Of a DNA stretch of 5,787 bases, positions 1-5,787 are shown one piece after another. The translations under genes and the position numbers were made by a program. Each line of letters begins with the position of its first letter. The stretch's first letter is position 1. The notes below the pieces were generated by a model. The model saw nothing but the letters and a program-made list of their open reading frames with translations. It was not told the DNA's origin and made no database searches. Origin of the DNA: a bacterium (GTDB lineage: Bacteria; Patescibacteriota; Patescibacteriia; CAIQCM01); NCBI GenBank assembly GCA_023246535.1, contig JAHFIF010000075.1, positions 1 to 5,787 of the forward strand. The letters are read 5' to 3'.

Positions 1-1066
1 GGCGCTTCACGTCTTGGACGGAAGCGTTGAATTTGTCTTGGGCGACGCGGCGCGCATTGTTCATGGCGATCACTTTCAGGCTGACGAAAAAGATCGCCAG
101 CAGCGCCAGCGCGACCACGGCGGCCCGTTTCGCCGCGAGCGGCAAATTGTTGAAACGTTCCAAGAGCGGCGTTTTGGGCGCGGCGTTCTTGACCGGCTGC
201 GGCTTTGGCGCCGGCGGTTTGGCGGCCGTTCGTTCGGGGGCGGGTTTGCTTTTCGGTTTGAGCCGGTCGATCCAGGCGCCCATCGCCGGGAGTCCCGACG
301 GGGCGAGCGTGCGCGCGACCTCTTCTTCGCGCGTGCGCATGCTGGAGACCGAGGTGTTGTCTTTGGCGCGGAACATGGCGCGGACGGGGGAGAGGCGCAT
401 CAGGACGCCGGCCACCGAGCCGTTTCCCGGCGACGAGAGGATGATCGAACGGATCCGCGCGGCCACGGCCGGCGCCTCCGAGTGGTCAGTTGATTCGACG
501 ATGTCGGCGATCGGACAAATTTCGAAAAGCGAACCGGTGGCGACCAGGAGGATGTCGTTTTCAGCGACCGTGCCGATCACCAGGTCGTTCAAGAGCCGTT
601 CATCGGCGCCGTCGTCGAAGCCGCGGAAGATGTCGACGATCTTGGTCGGGCGATCGGTTTCGCGGCGGATCAGGTAGGCTTGGGCCGCGCCGTGCCGGGT
701 CAAATAGATGTTCGTGCCGGCCACGACGGCGAGCGCGACCGTCAAAAGCGACGGGTCGACCTTGATCCGTTCGCGTTCCAGCGAGGCGGCAATGCCTTCG
801 CGCACTTTGGTCACGGTCTCTTCGAAGAACAGCTCGGCCGTTTGTCCGGGGCGGAGCGATCCGTGGCCGTAAGCGCTTTCAATCACCGCTTCCACCTCCG
901 AAACCAGGGCTTCCAGCTGGGGAGTGCGCGGCATGTTCACGCAAATAAAACCAAACGGCCGGCCCAGCGAGTTTTCCTGGTGGCCGGGGATGGTCGGATT
1001 GATCACGCGCTCGATAATGGCGCTCCCGCGGCGGATCAAAATTTCGTCAATGCGAACTGCGTTCAT
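1..1066 (-). CDS. Membrane-anchored PP2C-like (PPM) pseudophosphatase, 3' part cut by window edge
   Basis: The reading frame runs from an ATG at 1066 off the left edge: 355 codons without a stop. An in-frame TAA 12 bases upstream (1076-1078) leaves this as the only possible ATG start there. Residues 1-225 follow the order of PP2C core strands: LTVALAVVAGTNIYL followed by AAQAYLIR (108-134) matches the family's beta-strand pair around GDSRAYL, NDILLVATGSLFEI (170-183) matches the strand ending in SDGL, and GNGSVAGVLMRL (214-225) matches DNxTVVLV. At every one of these places the metal-binding aspartate is absent (GD to HG, DG to GS, DN to GN), and the DGMGG position reads VNMPR (43-47). A Pro/Lys/Ala-rich linker (about 270-300) leads to one membrane helix (about 315-334) preceded by K313 and R314, so the PP2C-like domain should face the cytoplasm and the missing C-terminus the outside. 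Inference: a sensory or scaffolding domain without phosphatase activity. No Shine-Dalgarno sequence is visible. The fold call is by motif reading only; the ORF itself is secure. Confidence 0.72.
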   Translation of the reverse strand, partial: MNAVRIDEILIRRGSAIIERVINPTIPGHQENSLGRPFGFICVNMPRTPQLEALVSEVEAVIESAYGHGSLRPGQTAELFFEETVTKVREGIAASLERERIKVDPSLLTVALAVVAGTNIYLTRHGAAQAYLIRRETDRPTKIVDIFRGFDDGADERLLNDLVIGTVAENDILLVATGSLFEICPIADIVESTDHSEAPAVAARIRSIILSSPGNGSVAGVLMRLSPVRAMFRAKDNTSVSSMRTREEEVARTLAPSGLPAMGAWIDRLKPKSKPAPERTAAKPPAPKPQPVKNAAPKTPLLERFNNLPLAAKRAAVVALALLAIFFVSLKVIAMNNARRVAQDKFNASVQDVKR

Positions 1067-1069
1067 AGG

Positions 1070-1096
1070 TTGATATTATGGGATTTTTAGTATACC
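1070..1096 (+). promoter_or_regulatory. Weak candidate promoter for the plus-strand operon
   Basis: TTGATA (1070-1075) matches the -35 consensus at 5 of 6 positions and TATACC (1091-1096) is a partial -10 box, but the 15-base spacer is shorter than the usual 16-18. Something in this 54-base spacer must drive the operon unless the promoter lies inside the divergent gene, so this is the best candidate rather than a firm call. It would overlap the opposing promoter. Confidence 0.2.
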
Positions 1097-1117
1097 GTAG
1101 GTAGTGCCAATCGGCAA
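1089..1117 (-). promoter_or_regulatory. Sigma70-like promoter for the minus-strand pseudophosphatase gene
   Basis: On the minus strand a -35 box TTGCCG (plus-strand 1112-1117) is followed after exactly 17 bases by a -10 box TATACT (1089-1094), which matches the TATAAT consensus at 5 of 6 positions. Transcription would begin near 1082, giving a leader of about 15 bases before the ATG at 1066. The leader lacks a Shine-Dalgarno sequence. Spacing and location are right; the -35 match is 4 of 6. Confidence 0.45.
1093..1116. promoter_or_regulatory. Two adjacent dyads, candidate operator in the divergent spacer
   Basis: TACC-GTA-GGTA (1093-1103) and TGCC-AATC-GGCA (1105-1116) are two perfect 4-base inverted repeats one base apart, with a similar TRCC...GGYA pattern. 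They sit between and over the -10 and -35 boxes of the minus-strand promoter and just before the gene of a winged-helix protein. That is where an autoregulator would bind. Each arm is only four bases, so chance is a real alternative. Confidence 0.25.
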
Positions 1118-1120
1118 AGC

Positions 1121-1720
1121 ATGCTGGAACATCTTTTTGGTTCAAAAACCCGCGTTCGGCTGTTGCGCCTCTTTCTGCATCACCCGGAAGAAGCTTTTTT
1201 TGTCCGTGAGTTGGCCAGAAAAACCCATTTCCAGATGAACGCCGTCCGGCGCGAGCTGGAGAACCTGACCAAGTTCGGCGCGCTCATGGAAAGCAAGCAG
1301 CTGGCCGCCGATCGGGAAAAGGGTCCGTCGGGGCAGCGCCGCTACTACAAGCTGAATACCGATTTTGTTCTCTATCCCGAACTGCGCGCCTTGCTCATGA
1401 AGTCGCAGGTGCTTTTGGAGCAGAACTTTGTGAAGCGCGTGCAAGACATGGGCACGGTGAAGTATTTGGCGCTGACCGGGCGCTTCGTCGACATGCCGGA
1501 TCTTTCCACCGACCTGCTCGTGATCGGCAAGGTTAATCGCGAGCGGCTGGAACGCCTGATCCATGATTTCGAGCGCGAGCTCGGCGCCTCGGTCCGCTTT
1601 ACGGTCCTGACCGGCCAGGAGTTCCAATACCGCAAACAAGTGGGGGACAAGTTCATCTATTCCATCCTCGAAGCCAAGAAGGTCGTCGTGGTTGACGAAC
1701 TGACCGGGAGCGAAACATAA
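1121..1720 (+). CDS. Winged-helix transcriptional regulator with degenerate nucleotidyltransferase-like C-terminus
   Basis: This 199-residue protein opens with a winged helix-turn-helix: helix 1 with GSKTRVRLLRLFLHHP (7-22), then FFVRELARKT (26-35) as helix 2, QMNAVRRELENLTKFGAL (38-55) as the recognition helix, and a beta wing (about 57-78) ending in GQRRYYKLN. This resembles the ArsR/MarR-like regulators common in Parcubacteria and archaea. Residues 113-191 (VKYLALTGRF then STDLLVIGKV, then alternating helices and strands) resemble the small MNT-type nucleotidyltransferase fold, but the GS motif and the paired Asp are reduced to a single D131, so catalysis is unlikely; it may be a ligand or dimer domain. 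It is the first gene of the operon, 3 bases before the next. The ATG at 1121 places the helix-turn-helix at the very N-terminus as expected; no Shine-Dalgarno sequence precedes it. Autoregulation and control of the operon are inferred. Confidence 0.8.
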   Translation: MLEHLFGSKTRVRLLRLFLHHPEEAFFVRELARKTHFQMNAVRRELENLTKFGALMESKQLAADREKGPSGQRRYYKLNTDFVLYPELRALLMKSQVLLEQNFVKRVQDMGTVKYLALTGRFVDMPDLSTDLLVIGKVNRERLERLIHDFERELGASVRFTVLTGQEFQYRKQVGDKFIYSILEAKKVVVVDELTGSET

Positions 1721-1723
1721 AAT

Positions 1724-2083
1724 ATGAATATCGCCATCGATACGACCGAACTGAAAAAATTGCGCCTTCGCTGCGATGATGGCGGGAAGATCAAACGGAC
1801 GGAATACGCCGTCTATGCCGATGCGGCCCTGCCGAAGATCGTGAAGCTGCTCGCCGGCCGCAAGCCGCGGGCGATCGGCGCGGTCACGGGCCCGGGCGCC
1901 TTTAGCGCCACGCGCACCGGCGTCGCACTCGCGAACGCTCTTGCCTACGCCTGGGGCATTAAGATCGTCGCGCTGGATCGGGCGCAGTTCGATGCCAACG
2001 AGCCGCTGCCGCCCGGCGTGAAGCCGCCCGCGGCGGTTCATTACGGCATGGCGCCGAATATAACGAAAAAGAAGCCCGTATGA
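1724..2083 (+). CDS. tsaB: Short TsaB-like protein (tRNA t6A biosynthesis scaffold)
   Basis: TsaB is a catalytically inactive ASKHA-fold partner of TsaD (with TsaE) in making the threonylcarbamoyl modification of tRNA A37 in the cytoplasm. The protein has the TsaB N-terminal signatures: MNIAIDTTE (1-9) as the first strand, ADAALPKIVKLL (32-43) like the family's LLPxIxxLL helix, then AVTGPGAFSATRTGVALANA (53-72), the GPGSFTGLR motif region, and WGIKIVALD (77-85). It has only 119 residues against about 220-230 for typical TsaB: most of the C-terminal half is absent, although a YGMAPNIT tail (107-114) resembles the C-terminal end of longer homologues. Short forms are, to my recollection, typical of Patescibacteria. 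Its stop overlaps the next start as ATGA. A GGGAG at 1706-1710 lies 13 bases before the ATG, far for a ribosome site. Family call good; retained TsaB function less sure. Confidence 0.75.
   Translation: MNIAIDTTELKKLRLRCDDGGKIKRTEYAVYADAALPKIVKLLAGRKPRAIGAVTGPGAFSATRTGVALANALAYAWGIKIVALDRAQFDANEPLPPGVKPPAAVHYGMAPNITKKKPV
2065..2074 (+). promoter_or_regulatory. Weak purine-rich ribosome site for the glycosyltransferase
   Basis: The purine run GAAAAAGAAG ends five bases before the ATG at 2080. It is not a true GGAGG core and lies in the lysine codons at the end of the upstream gene. Together with the ATGA overlap it suggests translational coupling. Confidence 0.3.
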
Positions 2084-3597
2084 AATTGACCGATCAGCAA
2101 AAGTTCCGGATCTTCGAGATCATTCCCGGCGCGCTCGTTTGGACGACCTTGGTGGCGGCCGTGGTTTTGTCGTTCGTGAAGCCGCTGTGGGTCATTTATT
2201 TCATCGTTGTCTTCGACGTCTATTGGCTTTTTCGGATCTGCTATTTTACGATCTTCCTGCTCGTCTCGTGGCGCCTGTACCGCCGCAACCTGAAGATCGA
2301 TTGGGAGGAAAAAATGGCCGATTGCCCGAACGCGTCGGCGCTCTACCATCTTATTTTCCTGCCGACGGTCAAAGAGGAGTATGAAGTTTTAAAAACAACC
2401 CTGGACGCGCTCGCCTCGGCCAAGTTTCCCAAAGACCGGATCATGGTCGTGCTGGCCGGCGAGATGCGCGTCAAGGAGATGTTCTTGCCGAAGGCCGAGC
2501 GGCTGGTTCGCGAATACGGTTCGGTCTTTAAAAAGGTTTTTATCACCCTGCATACCGTCGCGCCCGGCGAGCTGGTCGGTAAAAGTGCCAACCTGAATTC
2601 GTCGGCGCGCGAGGTCAAGCCGCAGCTCGAAGCCATGGGGATCCCGCCCGAGCAGATCATTGTTTCTTCGTTCGATTGCGACACGATCGTTCATCCGCAA
2701 TACTTCGCCCACCTGACCTACACGTATTGCCACACGCCCGACCCGCTGCACAGCTCGTACCAGCCGATGGTCGTCTACAACAACAATATTTGGGACGCGC
2801 CGGCGGCGCTGCGCGTGGCCGCGTTCGGCACGACCTTCTGGCTCATGACCGAACTGTCGCGGCCGGAATTCATGGGCACCTTCTCTTCGCACGCCATGCC
2901 GTGGAAAATGCTGGTTGACGTCGGTTATTGGCAAACCGACATCACGTCCGAGGACTCGCGCATTTTTCTTCAGGGCTTTGTCCATTATAACGGCGGCTAC
3001 CGCGTGACCCCGCTTTATTTGCCCGTCTCGATGGACACGGTCGGCGGCAACTCGTACTTGGGGTATTTGCGCGGGCTGTATTTGCAGCAGCGGCGCTGGG
3101 CCTGGGGCGTGGAGAACTTTCCGTTCTTGTGCTGGGAGCTGCGCCAGGCGGCGCGGCCGAATTTTCCCAAAGGCAAAAAATGGATGATGATCTTCCGCAC
3201 GCTGGAAGGCATGTATTCTTGGGCCACGGCGCCCATCCTCATGTTCCTCCTGGGCCAGCTGCCGATCTATTTGACCTCGGGCTCGGTCCGCGAAATGGCT
3301 TTTGTGCAAAATACGCCGTTCACGCTGCAGTACATCATGACGATCGCCATGATCGGCACGATCCTGGCGATGACGCTCGCCACCCGCATGCTGCCGCCGC
3401 GGCCGCAGACCAAGAAGCGCTGGAATTGGCTCGTCATGATCTTCCAATGGGCGCTCACCCCCGTCACTTTCATCGCCTTCGGCTCGATCCCGGCCATTGA
3501 CGCGCAAACGCGCCTCATGCTCGGCGGTCGCTATCGGCTTGGTTTTAACGTGAGCGACAAAGCGAAACGCGGCGCTAAAATTGACGCTTTTAAATAA
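2080..3597 (+). CDS. Membrane family 2 glycosyltransferase (COG1215-like, putatively processive)
   Basis: This 505-residue protein is predicted to transfer sugars from nucleotide-sugar donors on the inner face of the membrane to build an envelope or extracellular glycan. Order of parts: N-terminal membrane helices (about 14-33 and 37-64), a cytoplasmic GT-A domain, and three C-terminal membrane helices (about 380-400, 412-434, 448-470). Motifs seen: LPTVKEEYEVLKTTLDAL (94-111), like the family's N-terminal PxYNE segment; GKSANLN (167-173), like GKAGALN; the DxD metal motif D199-C-D201; E291-D292 of the acceptor/catalytic ED motif; and QQRRW (336-340), the QxxRW motif of cellulose- and hyaluronan-synthase-like enzymes. 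The usual first nucleotide-binding Asp is not evident: its strand reads IMVVLAGEMR (121-130) with E128. Its ATG overlaps the upstream stop, fixing the start. Sugar and product cannot be told from sequence. A position two genes before mreB supports a role in cell-surface glycan synthesis. Confidence 0.88.
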   Translation: MKLTDQQKFRIFEIIPGALVWTTLVAAVVLSFVKPLWVIYFIVVFDVYWLFRICYFTIFLLVSWRLYRRNLKIDWEEKMADCPNASALYHLIFLPTVKEEYEVLKTTLDALASAKFPKDRIMVVLAGEMRVKEMFLPKAERLVREYGSVFKKVFITLHTVAPGELVGKSANLNSSAREVKPQLEAMGIPPEQIIVSSFDCDTIVHPQYFAHLTYTYCHTPDPLHSSYQPMVVYNNNIWDAPAALRVAAFGTTFWLMTELSRPEFMGTFSSHAMPWKMLVDVGYWQTDITSEDSRIFLQGFVHYNGGYRVTPLYLPVSMDTVGGNSYLGYLRGLYLQQRRWAWGVENFPFLCWELRQAARPNFPKGKKWMMIFRTLEGMYSWATAPILMFLLGQLPIYLTSGSVREMAFVQNTPFTLQYIMTIAMIGTILAMTLATRMLPPRPQTKKRWNWLVMIFQWALTPVTFIAFGSIPAIDAQTRLMLGGRYRLGFNVSDKAKRGAKIDAFK

Positions 3598-3598
3598 T

Positions 3599-5575
3599 AT
3601 GAATTCCGAGCTTCACGCGCTGCGCGGCGAACACCGGCCAAAATCGAAACTGCGCCACCTCAAGATCGTCTGGTGGGTGGTTATTTTTGCCGTGATCGGC
3701 GCGGCCGGTTTGGCCATACCGGTGGCGGCTGCCACTTATCGCATGGCCGCCGAGGCGCAAGCCGGGCGCCGGGCTTTGACCGACGCCGCGTCGGCGGCGG
3801 CGCGTTCGGACATCAAGACCGCGAGCGCCGACCTGGTTTTTGCGCAGGCGCATTTGGCGGCGGCCGACCGCTTCGGAAAAGTGCTGGCGCCGTTCGAGAT
3901 CCTGCCGTACGCCGGCGCCGACGTGAAGAGCCTTCGCTCGATCGTCGCCTCGTCGCTCGAAACGGCCACCGCGCTCGCGCGCTTGGGGGCGCTCGGGCAA
4001 AATATTTTGGATATTCTCTCGCGCGCGCCGGGTTTTGATTCGGGCGCGCCGACCGTCGCTTCGGGGGTGATCGCTTTTTTCAAACTTTCTCCCGACGATC
4101 GCGCCGTCGCGCTGGCCGCGCTCGCCAAAGCGCCCGGCGAACTCAAGACTTCGCTCGACGAGATCGACAAGGCGCTCATCGGTTTCAATTCGCTGCCCGA
4201 CGCTTCCGGCTTGGATTCGGTCGTCGCTTCGCTGCGGCCGGCCATCGCCCAGCTTGAAGCGGTGCGGGCCAAGATCGCCGTGGCCGCCGAATTGTCCAAA
4301 CTTCTGCCCGCCCTTTCCGGCTATCCGACGCCGAAGAATTATTTGCTGCTTTTGCAGAACAACACCGAACTGCGCCCGACCGGGGGATTCATCGGCACGG
4401 TCGGCACCGTGACCGTCGACGCCACCGTGGCCAAGAATTTGCAGGTTGCCGACGTTTACGTGTACGACGCGGCGGCGAAGAATACCGATGCCGCCCCGCC
4501 GGCGCCGCTCGTCAAATACCTCGCGGCGCGCCAGCGTTATTTGCGCGACGCTAATTGGTCGCCTGATTTTCCGACTTCCGCCGCCCAAGCGGCGGCGATC
4601 TACGCGCAAGAAACCGACGGTGAAAAGTTCGACGGCGTGCTGGCTGTCGACCCGACCTTGGCCGTCGACCTCCTGAAGATCGTCGGGAAAGTGACGATCG
4701 GCGCTTCGACCTTCACGCCGGAGAACGTCACCGACGAGATCGAGTATCAGGTGGAAAAAGGTTTCGACGCCAAGGGTTTGCCGGTGTCGCAACGCAAAGA
4801 CATTTTGATCGCGCTGGCGTCCGAAGTGTTCGCGCGCGTCGCGGCTTTGCCGAACGACAAATGGCAGCTGGTGGTTAACGCCTTCGTTCGCAGTCTCGAC
4901 GAAAAGCACATGCTCATCGCTTCGTTCGACCCGAACGTTGCCGCGTTTGCCGCGTCGCGCAATTGGGACGGCGCCGTCCGCGCCCCGGCCAACGACTTCC
5001 TCATGGTCGTCGATGCAAACTTGGCCGCGCTTAAGACCGACAGCGTCATGAGCCGCGCCATCGATTATTCGTTCAAGCCCGACTCCGGCGGACTGACGGC
5101 GACGGTCAACCTGACCTATACCAACCACGGCGGTTTTAGCTGGAAGACGACGCGCTATCGGACCTATACGCGCATCTACGTGCCGCCGGGCAGCGAGCTG
5201 GTCTCGTTCGCGGGCGCGATGACGAACGACAAGATCTTGGACCCGCGGCATACGCCGGGCCGGGTCGACACTGTCGACGAACTCGGCCTGCGCTCGTTCG
5301 GCGCCTTCCTTTCGGTCGAGCCCGGGGAAACCCGCACCCTGTCGTTCACTTACCGTTTGCCGGCTTCGATCGTGGCCGCCGCCGGCGCGGGAAATTACAG
5401 CCTCAACGTGCAAAAACAGCCGGGAACAATTGCCGTGCCGTTGACTTTGAGCCTTGATTTTGGTAAGAAAGTCGCATCCGCCACGCCGCCCGAGAGCCGC
5501 GCAAATTGGGGCGATGACCGGTATACGCTCTCGACGGACCTAACCGTGGATCGGCAGTTCAAAATCGGTTTCTAA
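3599..5575 (+). CDS. DUF4012-domain membrane-anchored extracytoplasmic protein
   Basis: This is a 658-residue protein. A basic N-terminus (R13, K15, K17, R19, K22) precedes one membrane helix (about 23-46), so most of the chain should lie outside the cytoplasm. Residues 47-235 are Ala-rich and helical, probably a coiled or bundled stalk. The DUF4012 core follows: NYLLLLQNNTELRPTGGFIG (247-266), the hallmark of the family, DANWSPDFPTSAAQAA (317-332), and FDGVLAVDPTLAVDLLKIVG (344-363). A beta-rich C-terminal part (about 485-650) with TVNLTYTNHGGF resembles an Ig-like or sandwich domain. DUF4012 has no established biochemical role that I know of; proteins of this type occur with polysaccharide genes in Actinobacteria and Patescibacteria. 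The ATG at 3599, one base after the upstream TAA, is preferred to an in-frame TTG at 3581, which would overlap the glycosyltransferase by 17 bases and adds six non-conserved residues. No Shine-Dalgarno sequence precedes either. Confidence 0.88.
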   Translation: MNSELHALRGEHRPKSKLRHLKIVWWVVIFAVIGAAGLAIPVAAATYRMAAEAQAGRRALTDAASAAARSDIKTASADLVFAQAHLAAADRFGKVLAPFEILPYAGADVKSLRSIVASSLETATALARLGALGQNILDILSRAPGFDSGAPTVASGVIAFFKLSPDDRAVALAALAKAPGELKTSLDEIDKALIGFNSLPDASGLDSVVASLRPAIAQLEAVRAKIAVAAELSKLLPALSGYPTPKNYLLLLQNNTELRPTGGFIGTVGTVTVDATVAKNLQVADVYVYDAAAKNTDAAPPAPLVKYLAARQRYLRDANWSPDFPTSAAQAAAIYAQETDGEKFDGVLAVDPTLAVDLLKIVGKVTIGASTFTPENVTDEIEYQVEKGFDAKGLPVSQRKDILIALASEVFARVAALPNDKWQLVVNAFVRSLDEKHMLIASFDPNVAAFAASRNWDGAVRAPANDFLMVVDANLAALKTDSVMSRAIDYSFKPDSGGLTATVNLTYTNHGGFSWKTTRYRTYTRIYVPPGSELVSFAGAMTNDKILDPRHTPGRVDTVDELGLRSFGAFLSVEPGETRTLSFTYRLPASIVAAAGAGNYSLNVQKQPGTIAVPLTLSLDFGKKVASATPPESRANWGDDRYTLSTDLTVDRQFKIGF

Positions 5576-5578
5576 ATT

Positions 5579-5787
5579 ATGTTCATCAAGAAGATCGCCA
5601 TCGACCTGGGGACGACGAGCGTTTTGGTTTACGTGCCAAAGCGCGGCGTTATCGTTAACGAGCCGTCGGTGGTGGCCATTTCGACCGTCGACAAAAAGAT
5701 CATGGCCGTCGGCAAAGAGGCCAAGGAAATGTTGGGGCGCACACCGGACACGATCGTCGCCGTGCGACCGCTCAAAGACGGCGTGAT
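5579..5787 (+). CDS. mreB: MreB actin-like rod-shape protein, 5' part, cut by window edge
   Basis: MreB forms membrane-associated filaments that guide the elongasome and lateral wall synthesis. The first 69 codons are present and match closely: IAIDLGTTSVLVYV (6-19) is the phosphate-1 nucleotide-binding loop of the actin/ASKHA fold, followed by NEPSVVAI (27-34), AVGKEAKEMLGRTP (43-56) and IVAVRPLKDGV (59-69), all strongly conserved in bacterial MreB. The N-terminus MFIKKIAIDLG has no long amphipathic extension of the E. coli type. The ATG lies 3 bases after the DUF4012 stop, with no Shine-Dalgarno sequence upstream. The rest, and any mreC/rodA neighbours, lies outside the window. Confidence 0.95.
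   Translation, partial: MFIKKIAIDLGTTSVLVYVPKRGVIVNEPSVVAISTVDKKIMAVGKEAKEMLGRTPDTIVAVRPLKDGV

Larger units (their letters stand above)
1121..5787 (+). other. Probable five-gene envelope operon (regulator, tsaB-like, glycosyltransferase, DUF4012, mreB)
   Basis: Five consecutive plus-strand genes have junctions of 3, -4, 1 and 3 bases with no space for internal terminators, and no hairpin followed by a T-run is seen between them. The operon continues past the right edge inside mreB. The last three genes share an envelope theme. Co-transcription is inferred from spacing only. Confidence 0.7.

Noticed and set aside
14..1090. Several plus-strand frames across the left part (e.g. 27-677, 680-1090)
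   Set aside because: They are shadows of the minus-strand gene starting at 1066, which has PP2C-like strand order and a membrane helix; the plus-strand products are Arg-rich without motifs.
1195..1201. Run of seven T in the regulator gene as a slippage site or terminator
   Set aside because: No hairpin precedes it, the frame continues normally through Phe-Phe codons, and no useful product arises in the alternative frames.
1142..2041. 299-codon minus-strand frame spanning two plus-strand genes
   Set aside because: It crosses the regulator-tsaB junction and has no domain; both plus-strand proteins are recognisable.
2079..2083. Possible use of genetic code 25 (TGA as glycine), found in some Patescibacteria
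   Set aside because: TGA ends the tsaB-like gene in a classic ATGA overlap, and no in-frame TGA occurs inside the recognised genes; the low GC typical of code-25 lineages is also absent.
2389..3507. 372-codon minus-strand frame opposite the glycosyltransferase
   Set aside because: Low-complexity basic composition and no family motif; the plus-strand frame carries all the glycosyltransferase motifs.
3581..3598. TTG start extending the DUF4012 protein by six residues
   Set aside because: No ribosome site, greater overlap with the upstream gene, and an ATG at 3599 in a junction context matching the other genes of the operon.
3590..5413. Very long open frame (607 codons) on the minus strand opposite the DUF4012 gene
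   Set aside because: Its product is Arg/Gly/His-rich with no recognisable motif, as expected for the complement of GC-rich coding DNA; the plus-strand frame has clear DUF4012 signatures.

Overview
The window looks like chromosomal DNA from a member of the Candidate Phyla Radiation (Patescibacteria, Parcubacteria-like). The indicators are a DUF4012 protein, a very short TsaB-like protein, a winged-helix regulator with a degenerate nucleotidyltransferase-like C-terminus, and tightly packed genes with almost no Shine-Dalgarno sequences. The DNA is clearly GC-rich, which is high for this group, so I do not name a lineage. Genes end in TAA or TGA; the TGA in an ATGA overlap argues for the standard bacterial code. 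This placement is from protein recognition by eye, not from a search.

Layout: one partial gene occupies positions 1-1066 on the minus strand. It encodes a membrane-anchored protein whose cytoplasmic domain resembles a PP2C (PPM) phosphatase that has lost its metal-binding aspartates. A 54-base divergent spacer (1067-1120) separates it from a plus-strand run of five genes that reaches the right edge. These are a winged-helix regulator, a short TsaB, a multi-pass family 2 glycosyltransferase with the D/ED/QxxRW motif set, a DUF4012 envelope protein, and the start of mreB. Gaps are 3, -4, 1 and 3 bases, so they very likely form one operon. There is no RNA gene, mobile element, CRISPR array or convincing terminator, and no gene-free stretch above 60 bases.

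Taken together, the right-hand operon appears to be a cell-envelope module: glycan synthesis or export (glycosyltransferase), an extracytoplasmic DUF4012 protein of unknown function, and the MreB cytoskeleton that guides wall growth. It is led by a putative regulator and a tRNA t6A-pathway protein. The divergent spacer holds a good sigma70-like promoter for the pseudophosphatase gene and two adjacent small dyads that could be operator sites for the regulator encoded next to them. The points most worth checking are the predicted catalytically dead PP2C, the shortened TsaB, and the coupling of these to the glycosyltransferase-DUF4012-mreB set.
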